NCBI GenBank assembly: GCA_021736985.1
Contig: JAIPEW010000019.1
Location: forward strand, 1-58,645
DNA length: 58,645 nucleotides
Direction of reading: 5' to 3'
Source: Clostridiales bacterium
GTDB lineage: Bacteria; Bacillota; Desulfotomaculia; Desulfotomaculales; VENG01
The stretch's first letter is position 1; every line of letters begins with the position of its first letter. The notes under the pieces are model-generated. The model did no database searches. It was not told the origin of the DNA and saw only the letters and a program-made list of their open reading frames with translations. A program made the translations under genes and the position numbers. Below, piece by piece: positions 57,103 to 58,645 of the stretch.

Positions 57103-57741
57103 TCAATCCTCCCGGCAGTACAACTTGCTGTTTGATATAAACTTTTCCACTCGTTCAGGCAGTAAATACTTAATTGGCTTACCGTTAAACACCCGGTTCC
57201 TGATATCAGTAGATGATATGGCAAGCGCAGGAACTTCCATGGTATAAATATTATTTATATACTCGCGTGAAAGAGAACTCAACCTGTGCTCCAGGCTCTC
57301 CAACGCATAACCGGGACGTGTAGCAGCAATAAAAGTACAAGTACTTAATATCTCTTCGACATTTTTCCAGGTAAGTATTTGCAGTACAGCATCAGCACCT
57401 GTTATAAAATAAATATCTGCCGATGGCTGGAGTTCCTGTACTTTTCTTACAGTATCTATAGTGTAAGAAACTCCATCACTTTCGGTTTCTAAAGCAGAAG
57501 TTTCAAAATGCGCGTTGGATTGGACTGCATTTTTTACCATAGCCAGGCGGTGTACCGGGTCTGTTATCTGCTCGCTTGTCTTGTGCGGGGGTCTTCCCGA
57601 TGGAATAAAAATAACACGGTCCAACTGGAACTCGTGCCTGGCTCCCTCTGCTGCCACCAGGTGACCGTAATGAACAGGATCAAAAGTACCTCCCATGATA
57701 GCAAGACGCTTAATGTCTTTTGCCCTCATCCATGATTCCAT
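57103..57741 (-). CDS. nadD: Nicotinate-nucleotide adenylyltransferase
   Basis: 212 residues. The nucleotidyltransferase motif MGGTFDPVHYGHLVAAEGAR is near the N-terminus. The C-terminal IS-S-T-D-I-R-N-R block (about 180-188) is the second signature. It makes deamido-NAD from nicotinate mononucleotide in NAD synthesis. ATG 57741 follows GAGG by seven bases; an upstream ATG at 57756 is less well placed. First gene of the nadD-yqeK-rsfS group. Confidence 0.94.
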   Translation of the reverse strand: MESWMRAKDIKRLAIMGGTFDPVHYGHLVAAEGARHEFQLDRVIFIPSGRPPHKTSEQITDPVHRLAMVKNAVQSNAHFETSALETESDGVSYTIDTVRKVQELQPSADIYFITGADAVLQILTWKNVEEILSTCTFIAATRPGYALESLEHRLSSLSREYINNIYTMEVPALAISSTDIRNRVFNGKPIKYLLPERVEKFISNSKLYCRED

Positions 57742-57936
57742 ATAAATACCTCGCATAAAAAAGTTAGTTACTTCGTTAATTCTACAAGATAAGACTTCAT
57801 TTGTTAATAATTACTTTACAATCTTATTGCTAAAATAATAAATTCAATTATTGCAGTCTTCTATAGGACCTTTCAGGGCAAAAATAATAGGCTCCTGGGA
57901 CAAACTCCGGAACCTGTACTTTTGATTTATTGTTAT

Positions 57937-58149
57937 TTAGGAATTATAATAAATATTTTTCTTTTCTTTGAGTTTTTCTATATCATCTATTACCTCATCC
58001 CCGGTATTTTCATTGTTCTCCTCCTCAATCCCTGCCGGCACTGCTTCTATATATAACAAATTAGCTCCGCAATACGGGCACTCCCATTCTGCTCCTGGAG
58101 CAGCCGAATAAGAGTTTCCCCCGCAGAAAGGACATCTTTTTTTATGCAT
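57937..58149 (-). CDS. Small zinc-ribbon protein
   Basis: 70 residues. Two CxxC knuckles, KRCPFCGGNS at 4-13 and WECPYCGANLLY at 22-33, form one zinc ribbon. The rest is an acidic tail ending in KLKEKKNIYYNS. GGAGG lies upstream of the ATG. Function unknown; such proteins often bind nucleic acid or act as metal-binding adaptors. Confidence 0.75.
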   Translation of the reverse strand: MHKKRCPFCGGNSYSAAPGAEWECPYCGANLLYIEAVPAGIEEENNENTGDEVIDDIEKLKEKKNIYYNS

Positions 58150-58507
58150 GGTTAAATACCTCCAAATAAAGTATTACCTCAATAGCATTTTACTACCACT
58201 AAAGTACCGGGTGAAGTAATAAAAAAGTAGAGATTTGTAATATTTTGCGGTCTTGATATTATGCCCTTATATTAACCCCCCATGAGCTTCTTGCTTATAA
58301 CATAGTATGAAAACTCTTCTGGCGAAAGTTTTCGAATTTCATAAGAAGTATATATTTTTACAATATGATAATAAAAGCTAAGAGATTATCCTTAAAGGTT
58401 TTCTGAGCATATTGTACTATATCCAAAAAACTGCTGTTTGTCAGATATAAAAATTTATTTATCTTATTTTTGAAGGGAATATATAAAAAAAAGAAGAATT
58501 ATACATA
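58150..58507. other. Intergenic region with a type A repeat part
   Basis: About 360 bases without a gene. A type A left-hand copy lies at 58274-58340. The remainder is AT-rich and abuts the IS200/IS605-type end. Confidence 0.5.
58274..58340 (+). repeat. Dispersed intergenic repeat, type A (left-hand part)
   Basis: AACCCCCCATGAGCTTCTTG, then CTTATAACATAGTATGAAAA and CTCTTCTGGC, matching the start of the type A element. The right part with the CCGGTGG-type end is missing. Confidence 0.7.
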
Positions 58508-58645
58508 GTGACATACTCCCCTACCTACGCTAACGCTTAGAGGTGGGGGCTTCTTGGGACGTACTAGCTAACGCCAGTATAATTACCAAGCTAACCCCGT
58601 TTGCCCAACGGTTCTTAATTATTGATTAGGCTATGCCAAGCAAGT
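58508..58645 (-). mobile_element. Right end of an IS200/IS605-type (TnpB) element (partial)
   Basis: GTGACATACTCCCC, a hairpin (CCTACCTACGCTAACGCTTA with GAGGTGGGGG), then CTTCTTGGGA is the recurring right-end signature of TnpB-carrying IS200/IS605 elements. Read on the minus strand, the element ends at GGGGAGTATGTCAC near 58508. The tnpB gene and the other end therefore lie to the right, beyond the window. The structured RNA (reRNA) of such elements would be transcribed leftward and take its guide from the flank just left of 58508. Confidence 0.65.

Noticed and set aside
57757-57936. Possible riboswitch or small RNA between nadD and the zinc-ribbon gene
   Set aside because: No conserved motif or stable hairpin with supporting features could be made out.

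Overview
The window reads as chromosomal DNA of a low-GC, endospore-forming member of the Clostridia. The evidence is a Spo0E-type phosphatase, a DUF3787 spore-surface peptide, a PdaA-like cortex deacetylase, an intact T-box leader, and many TTG/GTG start codons behind strong Shine-Dalgarno (SD) sequences. A Peptococcaceae / Desulfotomaculum-like host is my inference, not something the sequence proves. Layout: (1) 1-137 is the end of an IS66-family insertion sequence that has gone into the oldest repeat of a CRISPR array. (2) 138-5205 is a type I-C array of 76 repeats and 75 spacers, read on the minus strand. Its leader (5206-5375) and a complete type I-C cas operon (cas3-cas5-cas8c-cas7-cas4-cas1-cas2, 12968 to 5376) lie upstream. 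(3) 13189-14616 holds a strong terminator, a Spo0E-like gene and two divergent XRE regulators sharing three operator-like sites. (4) 14634-20770 carries comEC/comEA (DNA uptake) and a large UPF0182 membrane protein. (5) 21148-27862 holds small lipoprotein, spore and membrane genes, a Crp/Fnr regulator with a DUF169-TauE/SafE pair, and a nitroreductase. (6) 27992-36053 holds a PTS-type EIIC, Tex, GapA, a PdaA-like deacetylase, a beta-lactamase-fold cell-wall protein and a radical SAM protein. (7) 36229-44094 holds MurJ, a putative zinc-binding protein, a deoxynucleoside kinase, a four-gene dynamin-like operon and a HAD phosphatase. (8) 44329-50477 holds an ADP-forming acyl-CoA synthetase, PspC, rhomboid, HisG and a MATE transporter. 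(9) 50726-57741 holds a BON protein and the nadD-yqeK-rsfS-(T-box/tRNA)-acyl-CoA ligase-leuS cluster. (10) The right edge (58508-58645) is the end of an IS200/IS605 (TnpB-type) element. The most striking point is at 55706-56042. An otherwise normal T-box riboswitch, whose specifier reads as CUC (Leu), has a complete tRNA-Ala(GGC) gene embedded between its stem IIA/B pseudoknot and its antiterminator, in the position of stem III. Two more candidates for something new are the dynamin-like tandem GTPase operon with three tiny coiled-coil partners (39453-43108), and a dispersed family of intergenic repeats with GGCCGGTGG-type ends, present about a dozen times between 17.7 and 58.3 kb. Repeat elements, terminators and promoters are listed individually. 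All homology calls come from reading motifs; no database search was run.
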